Source: Candidatus Borkfalkia excrementavium (lineage in GTDB: Bacteria; Bacillota; Clostridia; Christensenellales; Borkfalkiaceae). From it: a DNA stretch of 43,933 nt. Positions 7,911 through 16,403 of this stretch are shown piece by piece. Every line of letters begins with the position of its first letter. The stretch's first letter is position 1. The stretch lies in assembly GCA_019115945.1 (NCBI GenBank), contig DXCO01000004.1, forward strand, positions 1 to 43,933, written 5' to 3'. The notes under the pieces are model-generated. The model was not told where the DNA came from. It searched no databases and saw nothing but the letters and a program-made list of their open reading frames with translations. A program made the translations under genes and the position numbers.

Positions 7911-8120
7911 TCAAAAATCCTTTCTGCCGACCAAAACGTCGATGGGTACGTCGAACAGATCGGCAAGATTTTTAAGATTATAAAGATTTGGTTCATTGCA
8001 GCCGCTTTCCCACTTGCTTACGGTCGCTTGCGAAACAAGCAATAGATCGGCAAGATCGGCCTGTGTTAAAGAATACTGTTTTCTGTAATAGACTAAATTG
8101 TCCGCAAATTCTGTTTTCAT
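7911..8120 (-). CDS. XRE-family helix-turn-helix regulator
   Basis: 69 residues, one Cro/C1-type HTH: LTQADLADLLLVSQATVSKWESGCNEPNLYNLKNLADLFDVPIDVL. It is a stand-alone DNA-binding domain with no ligand domain, ending LVGRKDF. No Shine-Dalgarno is visible before ATG 8120; instead TATACT on the minus strand (8132-8127) ends 6 nt before the ATG, the same spacing as the two candidate leaderless genes elsewhere here, though no -35 is evident. The gene is convergent with the glycoside hydrolase; whether it regulates it is unknown. Confidence 0.85.
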   Translation of the reverse strand: MKTEFADNLVYYRKQYSLTQADLADLLLVSQATVSKWESGCNEPNLYNLKNLADLFDVPIDVLVGRKDF

Positions 8121-8176
8121 GGCATAAGTATAGCCGATTTTACCGCCGCTCGGGGCAAAAACAAGTATTCTTGTGA

Positions 8177-8207
8177 AAAAAAGCGGAAAATAATCTTCCG
8201 CTTTTTT
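8177..8207 (-). terminator. Terminator of padR-DUF1700-DUF4097 operon
   Basis: AAAAAAGCGGAA pairs with TTCCGCTTTTTT around a 7-nt loop, and the T-tract required on the minus strand is present. It sits just beyond the DUF4097 stop. Confidence 0.85.
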
Positions 8208-8213
8208 ATATTT

Positions 8214-9053
8214 TTATTTTTCAAAATAAATGCGTATATTTCCGTATTCCGTCTCGGCGGTCAGGTTGCGCGGGCCGCCCGTCGCGTTGCTCACGTTGCT
8301 GTTGCCCAGTTCCGTCTTTATGCGGATGGAATATTCTGTCTGCGCTCCCGCGAGCGTCGCCTGTATGTCGCCCAGTTCCGATTCAAAAATCAGGATCTGC
8401 GCGTCCAGCGTTCCGGTGCCCGCAATATTTCCGTTCTCCGTTTCAGCGGAAATTTTCGATGCGGTCACGTCGGAAAGATTGATGTTGCCGTTGTCCGCGC
8501 TCAGGATCGCATTGCCCGCGGCGGTCACGGATGATACCGCTATGTTTCCGCTGTCCGTTTCCGCATTCAGGTTTCCCGAAAGGGAAAGGGAGGCCGCATT
8601 GATATTTCCGTAGTCGGTGGAAAGGGTCAGACTATCGAGCGCCGCGTCCGCGGGGATGATGACCGTTACGGCAGGGGATGAGAAATTCCATGAGAACCAT
8701 TCCCAATTCTGTTCGCTTTCCGCAATGTAGAGAGTGCCGTTTACGGCCTCGGCGCGGACGGTTGCGATGGGTTCGTCGTTCGGATTGGCGCGCACGGGGT
8801 ACTGTACGGAAATTTTGTCCGCCTGATCGGAAACTTTGACCGTGATGTCCGCGCTTTCATAGCGGATATTGACGGAGGAAATGGATTCGTTTCCCTGTTC
8901 GTAACGCATATAAATATAATTTACCGTATTCAGTTTGCGGAAATCCCAATCCGCCGCGCTCATGCCGCAGATAAACAGGACGATCGCAACGACAGCAAGC
9001 AGTGCGCCGACGATCACGAAAAATTTTGTAAAACCGTGTCTTTTCTTTTCCAT
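8214..9053 (-). CDS. DUF4097 beta-repeat membrane-anchored protein
   Basis: 279 residues from ATG 9053 (MEKKRHGFTKFFV), chosen over an in-frame start further upstream because GGAGG precedes it and the longer version would run through the end of the preceding gene. An N-terminal TM helix (about 9-29) anchors an extracytoplasmic domain made of repeated short strands: STDYGNINAASLSLSGNLNAETDSGNIAVSS, SADNGNINLSD, AETENGNIAG, ETEYGNIRIYF. The xGNI rungs every ~20 residues are the DUF4097/DUF4098 right-handed beta pattern. Third gene of a PadR-DUF1700-DUF4097 operon, a widespread Bacillota envelope module of unclear biochemical role. Confidence 0.88.
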   Translation of the reverse strand: MEKKRHGFTKFFVIVGALLAVVAIVLFICGMSAADWDFRKLNTVNYIYMRYEQGNESISSVNIRYESADITVKVSDQADKISVQYPVRANPNDEPIATVRAEAVNGTLYIAESEQNWEWFSWNFSSPAVTVIIPADAALDSLTLSTDYGNINAASLSLSGNLNAETDSGNIAVSSVTAAGNAILSADNGNINLSDVTASKISAETENGNIAGTGTLDAQILIFESELGDIQATLAGAQTEYSIRIKTELGNSNVSNATGGPRNLTAETEYGNIRIYFEK

Positions 9054-9054
9054 A

Positions 9055-9741
9055 TTATTTTTTCCTCCTCTTGGCGGAGATGAAGTTGCCGGTCCACACA
9101 AAAATTTTGCCGCAGCCCTTGAAGAGCCATTTTGTAAGGTGCATAAACAGGGGCGTCAGCAGGAACCCGAGCGCCGTACAGCCGATTCCTATGCCGAGAT
9201 GCGCAATATAAGCGCCTGTTACACCGTACGTGCAGATTTGTACGATAAAATAAACAAAGTCGGCAAATCCCGCGACAATCATGACAAAGCCGCTCACAAA
9301 AAGGGCGATGCCCGCGGCGGCCAGGCAGAGCAGAACGATCAGCGCGGGGATCCCCACGAACACAAACAGCACGGCCGCAACGCAAAAGCGTGAAAAGGTG
9401 TCTCCCGCCGTTGCCTTTCTGCCCTCCGTCTCTTCCTCCGGTGCGATCGGGCGGTCGTCCGCTATCCTATCGGCCTGTTTTTTCGGCATTTTGCGTTCGG
9501 GCTCTTGCGCTTCGGGTCCCTCGCCCTCTTCTTCCGGGGTTTCCGCCTTGAAATCGGCCAGGATCCTGCGCGCCACGTCGTAAGGGTTCCCGAATTCGCG
9601 TATGATCTCGCTTTCGCTCATGCCCGCTTCTATTTTATCTTCAAAAATTTCTCCGTAGTAGTCGAATATTTTCGCCTGTTCGCTTTTGGGCAAAGCGGAA
9701 ATATGCCGTTTCAATTCCCGTTCCCATTCGTATTTCGTCAT
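9055..9741 (-). CDS. DUF1700 (HAAS-domain) membrane protein
   Basis: 228 residues. The N-terminus MTKYEWERELKRHISALP with YYGEIFEDKIEAGMSESEIIREFGNPYDVARRIL is the HAAS alpha-helical signalling domain of DUF1700 proteins. A charged Glu/Pro linker (about 68-105) leads to a C-terminal region with three or four TM helices (about 110-210). It overlaps padR by 4 bp (ATGA) and abuts the DUF4097 gene. Family knowledge links these domains to membrane-stress signalling with PadR; the precise partner is not known. Confidence 0.9.
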   Translation of the reverse strand: MTKYEWERELKRHISALPKSEQAKIFDYYGEIFEDKIEAGMSESEIIREFGNPYDVARRILADFKAETPEEEGEGPEAQEPERKMPKKQADRIADDRPIAPEEETEGRKATAGDTFSRFCVAAVLFVFVGIPALIVLLCLAAAGIALFVSGFVMIVAGFADFVYFIVQICTYGVTGAYIAHLGIGIGCTALGFLLTPLFMHLTKWLFKGCGKIFVWTGNFISAKRRKK

Positions 9742-10052
9742 CTCCTGCCTCCGTTCACAATGAATTCGTAAATTTTTTCAAACTCCTTGATATCCTCGAT
9801 AAACTCGCAGATCTTCTCAATGCCTCTTTCGGTGATCATGTAGTATTTGCGCAATCGCCCGTTGTACTCCTTGCTCCTTGTGGTCACCGCTCCCGTCGAT
9901 TCCAGCCTTTTGAGGATAGGGTACAAAGTCGATTCGGAGATCTCTATATACGGTGCGATGTCCGATATGATTTTATACCCGTAAGATTCTTCCTTTCTGA
10001 GGACGGAAAGGACGCAGACTTCCAACAATCCTTTTTTTAATTGGGTATCCAT
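9738..10052 (-). CDS. PadR family transcriptional regulator
   Basis: 104 residues, a minimal (subfamily 2) PadR: KKGLLEVCVLSVLRKEESYGYKIISDI, then the winged helix SESTLYPILKRLESTGAVTTR and GRLRKYYMITERG, with a short C-terminal dimerisation helix. GAGGAGG lies 4-5 bp before ATG 10052. It heads the DUF1700-DUF4097 operon and very probably represses it from the 21-bp inverted repeat that lies inside its own promoter. Confidence 0.93.
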   Translation of the reverse strand: MDTQLKKGLLEVCVLSVLRKEESYGYKIISDIAPYIEISESTLYPILKRLESTGAVTTRSKEYNGRLRKYYMITERGIEKICEFIEDIKEFEKIYEFIVNGGRR

Positions 10053-10085
10053 GTCGCCTCCTCACTCAATACTGCTTTATGCATT

Positions 10086-10116
10086 ATACTATACATTACA
10101 TAGTATTTATTGTCAA
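10086..10116 (-). promoter_or_regulatory. padR promoter with embedded PadR operator
   Basis: Minus strand TTGACA (10116-10111), 17-bp spacer, TATAGT (10093-10088). The spacer and -10 are covered by ATACTAT-7-ATAGTAT (10086-10106), whose centre reads ACATTACAT, resembling known PadR/LmrR sites. Position implies direct autorepression. Confidence 0.75.
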
Positions 10117-10222
10117 GTATTTTTACATTATTTTTTAATTTTTTTGCATAAAGACGGGCAGGGGAAGCATTTTCGGCTTCTGTTTGTAAAAATGAAGGGT
10201 GTTTGCCCCGTCGGGCGACGCA

Positions 10223-10253
10223 AACAAAAAGGCACGCTTTTCAAAGCGTGCCT
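10223..10253 (-). terminator. Terminator of the 574-residue membrane protein gene
   Basis: AGGCACGCTTT (10230-10240) pairs with AAAGCGTGCCT (10243-10253); on the minus strand it is followed by TTTTTGTTTG. A second smaller hairpin lies at 10201-10225. Confidence 0.85.
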
Positions 10254-10281
10254 CGATGGGGTTATGGTTTTTAATGGGAGG

Positions 10282-12006
10282 TTATCGGATGGAGTTGCTG
10301 TAATTGTAAATTTTTTCGAGCAGACCTTCCGAAATGATATTGCGGTATCTTCCCATGAATACGAAAATTTTGGAGAAGAATTCGCGGTTGTCCGTGCCGA
10401 TGGTATAAACGGGCAGCCTCTTGTTTTCGCCGTACACGCGGGAGATGAACAGTTTATCGAATTCGTCTCTCTCGGCGGGGGTAAGGCTGTTGATGAATGC
10501 ATCGGGGGGATAGGCATACGCGGGTGCCTGCTGGCCGTAAGGCGCATAGGGCTGCGCCGCATACGGCTGGGCATAAGCGCCGTAACCGTAGTAGGGCATG
10601 CCGTAAGGCGGAGGGGGCGTCTGGGAAGACTGCGCCGCTGCCTGCGCCTGGCTCTGTCCTGCCGCATCGCCTGCGGCGGTTGCTTGCGAAGCCGCTTCTT
10701 CGGCGGCTTTCTTTTGTTCGTAATCGGCGTAATCGCGGTTGAACTGTCCGTCGTGCTGTGCCTGTTCAAAGTCGAAAGGCTTTTCTTCTTCTGTCTGTAC
10801 GGCGGGTTCCTCGGCGGGTTCGTCGCGGATCGCGCTCTGATATTCGTCCGTTTCTTCCTCTTCTTTGTGCACGATCTCATCGATGGAGATCTGCGCCGCG
10901 TCGTCAAACGCAGCGTTCGTGCTTGAAGCGTTTGCAAAATCGGGTTCGGGCGCCGCGGCAGCCTGTGCGGGAGCCTCGCTCTGTGCGGCGGCCGGCTGTT
11001 CGAGCCCGCGGATCGCCATCTGATCGGAAGAATCGAATACGAATGAAGGCTGATCTTCCGCCGCTTTCGCTTTCGAACGCTTGCGCAGTACCTCCGTCAC
11101 GACGATCGCGTAAATGAACTGCACGAGCGAAATCCCGAGGAAGCACACCGTGCCGAGATAATCGAAGATCCCTTTGAAAGAGATGTCTACGCCGAGCAGG
11201 ACGAATGCCGCGACGGACAGGATGAGCATGACCGTCGAGCGCACGACGTCGAGCGCGCCCGTTTTGCGGAGCGTCAGCCCGAGCAGGGCAAGCGCCATAT
11301 TGAGCACGGCCGCCCATGCGAGAAGGATAAACACATACGAGGTGATCGTACCCATCACTCCCTCGCCGTAGGAGAATTTGAAATTGAACAGGTCCGAAAG
11401 CCCGGCGACGCCGATAAACGGCTTATCGACGATCAGGAAAGCGAAAAAGCCTACGCCCAAAACGGCATAGATGAGTTTGAGCACGCCCCTGCCTTTGTAT
11501 GCCGCAATGCTGAGCACCAAAAGCGCAACAAGGGAAAGCGCCAGCGCGAGATTCGTGGCGGAAACGGCGGAAATGTCGAGCAGTTTTTCTCCCTTGAAGA
11601 TAGTTTCAAAGGACAAAAGGCCCTGCATATCGATGAAGAGCGCAGAGGTAAAATAGGCGAAAGCCGCAAATCCCAAAGCAGATTTGAACATATTCAGCCC
11701 TGCCGCCGCCTTTCCGTTCACAAAGAGCGAGATCACCGTCGCGATGAGCAGTACGGCGTAGAATGCGACGACCGCGTACAGCGCGTAGACGATGTGCGTG
11801 TAGACAGAATTGTAGTCATCGAGATTTTTGAAGCAATCGAGGATCAGACCCCACAGTGACAGCGTCTTTCCTTCCGTTCCCGGCAAGATAGTCTTGGGAA
11901 CAAAGAGGAACAAAACGAATCCCGCGAAGATGATCAGCGACAGTACGACCTGCAATGCCTTGCCCTGCGATTTTTTTGCGGGTTCGGCGGCGATGCTGTT
12001 TGTCAT
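10282..12006 (-). CDS. Multi-pass membrane protein with Pro/Tyr/Ala-rich cytoplasmic tail
   Basis: 574 residues; not recognised. Residues about 15-310 hold nine or ten hydrophobic helices. A charged, Ala/Gln/Glu-rich linker follows (about 320-460), then a low-complexity stretch of PPPPYGMPYYGYGAY type repeating PYA/AQPY units (about 460-505), then a compact C-terminal block (LTPAERDEFDKLFISRVYGENK... EFFSKIFVFMGRYRNIISEGLLEKIYNY). The modular plan (membrane part, disordered linker, small folded tail) suggests a scaffold or septum/envelope protein rather than a transporter, but this is inference. Monocistronic: own promoter (12128-12100) and terminator. Only a weak Shine-Dalgarno (GGGG) before ATG 12006. 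Confidence 0.75.
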   Translation of the reverse strand: MTNSIAAEPAKKSQGKALQVVLSLIIFAGFVLFLFVPKTILPGTEGKTLSLWGLILDCFKNLDDYNSVYTHIVYALYAVVAFYAVLLIATVISLFVNGKAAAGLNMFKSALGFAAFAYFTSALFIDMQGLLSFETIFKGEKLLDISAVSATNLALALSLVALLVLSIAAYKGRGVLKLIYAVLGVGFFAFLIVDKPFIGVAGLSDLFNFKFSYGEGVMGTITSYVFILLAWAAVLNMALALLGLTLRKTGALDVVRSTVMLILSVAAFVLLGVDISFKGIFDYLGTVCFLGISLVQFIYAIVVTEVLRKRSKAKAAEDQPSFVFDSSDQMAIRGLEQPAAAQSEAPAQAAAAPEPDFANASSTNAAFDDAAQISIDEIVHKEEEETDEYQSAIRDEPAEEPAVQTEEEKPFDFEQAQHDGQFNRDYADYEQKKAAEEAASQATAAGDAAGQSQAQAAAQSSQTPPPPYGMPYYGYGAYAQPYAAQPYAPYGQQAPAYAYPPDAFINSLTPAERDEFDKLFISRVYGENKRLPVYTIGTDNREFFSKIFVFMGRYRNIISEGLLEKIYNYSNSIR

Positions 12007-12099
12007 GATAATACCCCGTTTCTGTATTTTATTCGGAAAATAGCAATTTGGCCGCGCGCCCTTTCCGTAAGGCGCACAGTTTATTCTTTCACAATTCTT

Positions 12100-12128
12100 A
12101 TTTTACTACATCGTTTGAAAAAAAGCAA
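12100..12128 (-). promoter_or_regulatory. Promoter of the 574-residue membrane protein gene
   Basis: Minus strand TTGCTT (12128-12123), 17-bp spacer, TAAAAT (12105-12100). The stretch 12007-12307 between divergent genes otherwise holds only the regulator promoter at 12240; 12130-12239 shows nothing recognisable. Confidence 0.6.
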
Positions 12129-12239
12129 GTATAAAACAAAACTCTTTCGTGCAGCGGTTAAGAATCGTCAATTTGCCCAAGGGAAGTATGTGTAAATCGG
12201 TTGAAATTTATGGGAAGTTCCGCGCCGCCCCCAAAATAT

Positions 12240-12268
12240 TTGATATTTTCCGCTTTTTAAGTTATAAT
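12240..12268 (+). promoter_or_regulatory. Promoter of the CdaR-like regulator gene
   Basis: TTGATA, 17-bp spacer, TATAAT; about 40 nt of leader before ATG 12308, with GGGAGTAGG as ribosome binding site. Confidence 0.75.
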
Positions 12269-12307
12269 ATGCGCATAAAAAGGACATTATTGCAACGGGA
12301 GTAGGAT

Positions 12308-13342
12308 ATGTATTCCGAATTGAAAAAGGCATTGCAATCGGTATCGGAACGCACGGGCATAGAGGTTTTTCTCTTTTCTTCGGAGGGAAAATTCCTGTTT
12401 TCCCCTGCGGGCGGTACGCTGAAAATTTCTCCCCGCCCGTTTCAGGGCGTTCTGCAGGACGAAAGATGCGGCTGTACCCTGTTCAAGATCGCTTTCCGGG
12501 GGGAGGATTTCATCTGCGCCATCCGCGGCGCGGGCGCGGTGGAAAAAAATTATGCGGCCCTTCTTTCCGAAGTCATCGAAAATTACGCGGGCAAGGCGCT
12601 GAATATCCCGAAAGGGGAGTTTGTGCGCCGCATCCTTTTGGGAGAATGCGGCAGCGCCGATATCCAGACGTTCCGCATCAAATATTCCCTGCCCGATCTG
12701 CCCTGTTTCGCGCTGGCCATCTCCTTCGATACGCGCGCGTCGGAAATGATCTCTCTCCTTTCCCAGTACGCGACGGGGGAGTACGACTGCGCCGCCATCG
12801 TCGCCGGCAAAAACTGCGCTTTTATCAAGTTTATGGGGGAAGATTCCGAGTATCAGTCCTCTGCGGATTTTGCCTCCTTTCTCGCCCGCTCCCTGCTCGA
12901 AGAAGTGGGGGTGCGCGTCAGGATCGGCGTGGGGGGCACAGTCCGGCATTTCGACGAGATCGCCTCTTCCTACCGGCAGGCGGATACCGCGCTCCGCATG
13001 AGCGAGGTTTTCAAATCCAAGGGAGACGTGCATACCTACCGCGAATTCGTGCTCACGAAAATGCTGGAAGATATCCCCGAGGCGAAATTGGGGGAATATT
13101 TTTCCATCCTGCTCGAAGGGGACGCGAAGGAACTTCTCAAGGACGAGGATATGGTCAATACGGCCGAAGAGTTTCTTGAAAACAATCTGAACGTGAGCGA
13201 AACTTCCCGCAATTTATACATGCACCGCAATACGCTGATGTACCGCCTCGACAAAATCGAGCGGGTGACCGGCCTGAACCTGAGAAACTTTACCGATGCG
13301 GTCACCTTTCGGGTGATCACCATCCTTTCGAAACTCATCTGA
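12308..13342 (+). CDS. CdaR/PucR-type transcriptional regulator
   Basis: 344 residues. The C-terminus ENNLNVSETSRNLYMHRNTLMYRLDKIERVTGLNLRNF is the PucR_C HTH (about 291-335) of sugar-diacid (CdaR/SdaR) regulators. The middle (about 105-270) is the GGDEF-like domain of that family; the N-terminal ~100 residues resemble a small GAF-like sensing domain. It is 23 bp upstream of malic enzyme, on the same strand with no terminator between, so it probably activates its own operon in response to a dicarboxylate. The ligand is an inference from gene context. Confidence 0.85.
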   Translation: MYSELKKALQSVSERTGIEVFLFSSEGKFLFSPAGGTLKISPRPFQGVLQDERCGCTLFKIAFRGEDFICAIRGAGAVEKNYAALLSEVIENYAGKALNIPKGEFVRRILLGECGSADIQTFRIKYSLPDLPCFALAISFDTRASEMISLLSQYATGEYDCAAIVAGKNCAFIKFMGEDSEYQSSADFASFLARSLLEEVGVRVRIGVGGTVRHFDEIASSYRQADTALRMSEVFKSKGDVHTYREFVLTKMLEDIPEAKLGEYFSILLEGDAKELLKDEDMVNTAEEFLENNLNVSETSRNLYMHRNTLMYRLDKIERVTGLNLRNFTDAVTFRVITILSKLI

Positions 13343-13365
13343 GAAAAAATACGGAGGCAAAACAT

Positions 13366-14541
13366 ATGGAAAACGACGTTTACGGGCGCTCTCTCGCCCT
13401 GCATGAAGATCTGCGCGGAAAACTGGAAGTCCGTTCGAGAATAGAAGTCAAAGACAGACAGGCGCTCTCTCTGGCCTATACTCCCGGGGTCGCGGCGCCC
13501 TGCAAAGAGATCGCAAAGGACGCTTCCGCGGCCTATCGGTACACGCGGAAATGGAACACCGTCGCGGTCGTCTCCGACGGGAGCGCGGTGCTCGGGCTGG
13601 GCAATATCGGCGGCCTTGCAGGGCTTCCCGTCATGGAGGGGAAGAGCCTGCTTTTCAAGGAATTTGCGGATATAGACAGCATCCCCATCGTGCTTTCGGG
13701 GCAGGACGAGGACGATATCGTCAAAACGGTGGAGATGATCGCTCCCTCTTTCGGCGGGATCAATCTGGAAGACATCGCGGCGCCGAAGTGTTTTGCCGTC
13801 GAGCGCAGATTGAAGGAAAAACTGGATATTCCCGTCTTTCACGACGATCAGCACGGAACGGCCATCGTCGTGGCGGCGGCGCTCTTCAACGCGCTGAAAC
13901 TCTGCGGTAAATCGCTCGCCGACGTGAAGATCGTGATCTGCGGCGCGGGCAGCGCGGGCATCGCCATCTGCCGCCTGTTGCTCGAAAGCGGCGCAAAAAA
14001 CATCACTTTGTCCGATAAAAACGGCCTGGTAGCGGAAGGGGAGCCCTGGCTCACCGGCGCGCAGGCGGAGATCGCAAAGTTGACCAACCGGAAGGCCCTG
14101 CGCGGTACGCTCAAAGACGCCGTTGCCGGGGCGGACGTGTTTATCGGCGTTTCCGCGCCCCGCCAACTCACGCCCGAAATGGTCGCGGATATGGCGGAAA
14201 AATCGGTGGTGTTTGCAATGGCGAACCCGGAACCGGAAATTTATCCCGATCAGGCGCTGGCCGCCGGCGCGTACGTCGTCGGTACGGGCAGGAGCGACTT
14301 CCCCAACCAGATCAACAATGTTCTCGCTTTTCCCGGCGTATTCCGCGGCGCGCTCGACGTTCGGGCAAGGGATATCAGCGAGGGCATGAAGGTGGCCGCG
14401 GCAAAGGCGCTCGCCGATCTTGTGGGGGCAGATCTGTCGCGGGAAAACATCATTCCTTCCCCCTTTGACCGCCGCGTCGCGCCCGCCGTCGCCGCCGCAG
14501 TGGCGGAACAGGCGAGAAAAGAGGGGCTGGCAAGACTTTGA
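13366..14541 (+). CDS. NAD(P)-dependent malic enzyme
   Basis: 391 residues, the short bacterial form. Substrate-binding AYTPGVAAPCKEI (about 35-47), the metal-binding FHDDQHGTA (about 160-168) and the dinucleotide fold VICGAGSAGIAI (about 189-200) are all present, and NPEPEIYPD occurs near 291-299. It decarboxylates malate to pyruvate with reduction of NAD+ or NADP+; the cofactor cannot be decided by eye. CGGAGG precedes ATG 13366. It follows its probable regulator and precedes the deaminase-like gene by 37 bp. Confidence 0.95.
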   Translation: MENDVYGRSLALHEDLRGKLEVRSRIEVKDRQALSLAYTPGVAAPCKEIAKDASAAYRYTRKWNTVAVVSDGSAVLGLGNIGGLAGLPVMEGKSLLFKEFADIDSIPIVLSGQDEDDIVKTVEMIAPSFGGINLEDIAAPKCFAVERRLKEKLDIPVFHDDQHGTAIVVAAALFNALKLCGKSLADVKIVICGAGSAGIAICRLLLESGAKNITLSDKNGLVAEGEPWLTGAQAEIAKLTNRKALRGTLKDAVAGADVFIGVSAPRQLTPEMVADMAEKSVVFAMANPEPEIYPDQALAAGAYVVGTGRSDFPNQINNVLAFPGVFRGALDVRARDISEGMKVAAAKALADLVGADLSRENIIPSPFDRRVAPAVAAAVAEQARKEGLARL

Positions 14542-14578
14542 TTCTATCTTCGGGCGCAAAGCCCGCAGGGGACCTTAT

Positions 14579-14965
14579 ATGACTTACGAACAAATGTACC
14601 GTCTCGCCCTTTCAAAGATAAATCCGATGCAAAGCGGAGAATATTTTTCCGCCGGCTCGGTGAGCGTCGTTCTGGAAGCGGCCAACGGAAAATATTATAC
14701 GGGCGTCAATATCGACCTCGCCTGCGGCTTGGGATTCTGTGCCGAACGGAGCGCCGCCGCCGCGATGATCGCGGACGGCGAAACGGTCATCCGGCGCGTC
14801 GTATGCGTGTTCCGCGACGGGAGCCTGTGGCCGCCCTGCGGCGCATGCAGAGAATTTATCTCGCAACTGTCGCCCGAAAACAAAAAGACGAAATTTCTCA
14901 CCAAACTGGAGGGGGAAGAGGAAAAGACGCTTGCGGATTTTCTGCCCGACCCCTGGCACGACTGA
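14579..14965 (+). CDS. Cytidine deaminase-like protein
   Basis: 128 residues from ATG 14579; an upstream in-frame start would overlap malic enzyme by over 100 bp and carries no family sequence. The Zn site is complete: FCAERSAAAA (Cys ligand and catalytic Glu) and PPCGACREF (two Cys ligands). In canonical cytidine deaminases the ribose-binding NxE precedes; here the corresponding segment is VNIDLACGLG, with Asp in place of Glu, so the substrate may not be cytidine. Blasticidin-S-deaminase-like proteins have similar size. Weak ribosome binding site (AGGGGACC). A terminator follows at once. Confidence 0.82.
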   Translation: MTYEQMYRLALSKINPMQSGEYFSAGSVSVVLEAANGKYYTGVNIDLACGLGFCAERSAAAAMIADGETVIRRVVCVFRDGSLWPPCGACREFISQLSPENKKTKFLTKLEGEEEKTLADFLPDPWHD

Positions 14966-14972
14966 TCAACGG

Positions 14973-14998
14973 CGCCCGCACGATCGTGCGGGCGTTTT
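14973..14998 (+). terminator. Terminator after deaminase-like gene
   Basis: A perfect 22-bp palindrome CGCCCGCACGA/TCGTGCGGGCG followed by TTTT. Confidence 0.85.
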
Positions 14999-15017
14999 CA
15001 ATCAAAAGGAGGCTTCT

Positions 15018-16382
15018 ATGCGCAAAAATTTTACTCCCGTCAACCCGTCGGCGGAGGATTCTCCCCTCGGCGTCAGAAAAAGCGCGCTCCCGCGCAAAAT
15101 TGCGGCGGTCATCTTCGCTCTGATCGCGTTCGGGCTGGGATATTTTTTCTATTATCTGACACTCGACGACGGATTGCGTTCTCTTTTATGGTTCAAAAAC
15201 GAGATCCAGAGTGAATATTACGACCGGATTTCCGTCGACGAGTTCTGGCAGGCGGCGATCGACGGGGTGGAGAATATCCTCGACGATTATTCCTGTTTCT
15301 ATTCCGCCGCCGAATACGACGAAGTCGTCAATGCGGATCGGGGGATCAAAGTGGGGACGGGGCTGTCCTTTTTCAGCGATTCCAACAAAATTTACAAAGT
15401 GGCGATCGGTTCGCCCGCATTTTACGCGAGGAGCGGGCTGGGCGAAAGCATAGAAGAGGGGATGTACGTGACAGGCGTCGGCGCCGCGGCGGGCGAATAT
15501 ACCGATACATTCGATATTTCCGCTTTGGAAAAGGCGCTCGGGCGTTTCGAGACGGGCGACACCGTCTATCTGCGCCTTTCAAAAGACAGCGCAAACGGAA
15601 CGCAGGACTGCGTGGAAGCGGCTTTGGAGACGGCGCAGTATACCGAAAGTTTTGTGCTGTATGCGACGGCGGAAGATACTTACGCCGTGATCTATTCGAA
15701 CGGTACGGGCACATGGGAACGGATCGGGGAAGGAATGGAGGAACTGAACGGGCAGACGGCCTATATCAGACTGACGCAATTTTACGGGAATGCCGTTGCG
15801 GAGTTTTCCAAGGCGGCCGAACAGTACAGGGCGGACGGAATGACCGTGCTCCTGTTCGACCTGAGAAATAACGGCGGCGGCAGCATGAACGTGCTTTCGG
15901 GGCTGGCTTCGTATCTGATGAAAGGCGCCGAGAGCGGAGACGTCGTCGCCTATACGGAAGGTCGGCACGGCCGCGATTCGTATAAGATCTCGGGCGCGCA
16001 TTACGACAGGTATTTTTCGGGCAGCAAAATTTACGTTGCGGCAAACCGCAACAGCGCGTCCGCTTCGGAGGCGCTCATGGGCGCAATGATTTCGAGCGGT
16101 ACGGTCGGCTACGAGGATATTTACCTGGTTACGACGGATGCTTCGGACGACGCGGTCGCGCGCACGTACGGAAAGGGAATCATGCAGACGACCTTTTATA
16201 ATTTTCTTACGGGCGAGGCGGTCAAACTGACCACGGCGCGCGTATACTGGCCGGACGGGACGACGTGCATCCACGGCCGCGGCATCCGTTCGGACGAGGG
16301 CGCGCATAAAATCTATTCCCCCTCGAATGCGGAATACGGAGACCCCGCCTTATCCGAGATTTTGGCGGATATTGATTCGTAA
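15018..16382 (+). CDS. Membrane-anchored S41 family (CtpA-like) peptidase
   Basis: 454 residues from ATG 15018, with AAAGGAGG upstream; a longer frame upstream crosses the terminator and is rejected. One TM helix at about 27-47 anchors the enzyme outside the membrane. Residues about 100-190 form a weak PDZ-like domain. The S41 core shows LLFDLRNNGGG (278-288), the nucleophile in NRNSASASEAL (probable catalytic S348) and the Lys in TYGKGIMQT (K386). Members process or degrade extracytoplasmic proteins, including during sporulation signalling in Bacillota; the target here is unknown. Odd: the final ~60 residues have an additional WPDGTTCIHGRGI segment where carboxy-terminal processing proteases usually stop varying. 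Confidence 0.9.
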   Translation: MRKNFTPVNPSAEDSPLGVRKSALPRKIAAVIFALIAFGLGYFFYYLTLDDGLRSLLWFKNEIQSEYYDRISVDEFWQAAIDGVENILDDYSCFYSAAEYDEVVNADRGIKVGTGLSFFSDSNKIYKVAIGSPAFYARSGLGESIEEGMYVTGVGAAAGEYTDTFDISALEKALGRFETGDTVYLRLSKDSANGTQDCVEAALETAQYTESFVLYATAEDTYAVIYSNGTGTWERIGEGMEELNGQTAYIRLTQFYGNAVAEFSKAAEQYRADGMTVLLFDLRNNGGGSMNVLSGLASYLMKGAESGDVVAYTEGRHGRDSYKISGAHYDRYFSGSKIYVAANRNSASASEALMGAMISSGTVGYEDIYLVTTDASDDAVARTYGKGIMQTTFYNFLTGEAVKLTTARVYWPDGTTCIHGRGIRSDEGAHKIYSPSNAEYGDPALSEILADIDS

Positions 16383-16403
16383 CGCTTTTTTCGTGCAGAG
16401 AAG

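Noticed and set aside
13036-14559. Long minus-strand open frame opposite malic enzyme (also 34789-36420, 36464-38344 and 30338-32146 opposite permease, ade and dnaK).
   Set aside because: Arg/His-rich translations with no domain, mirroring strong codon bias of the real genes on the other strand.
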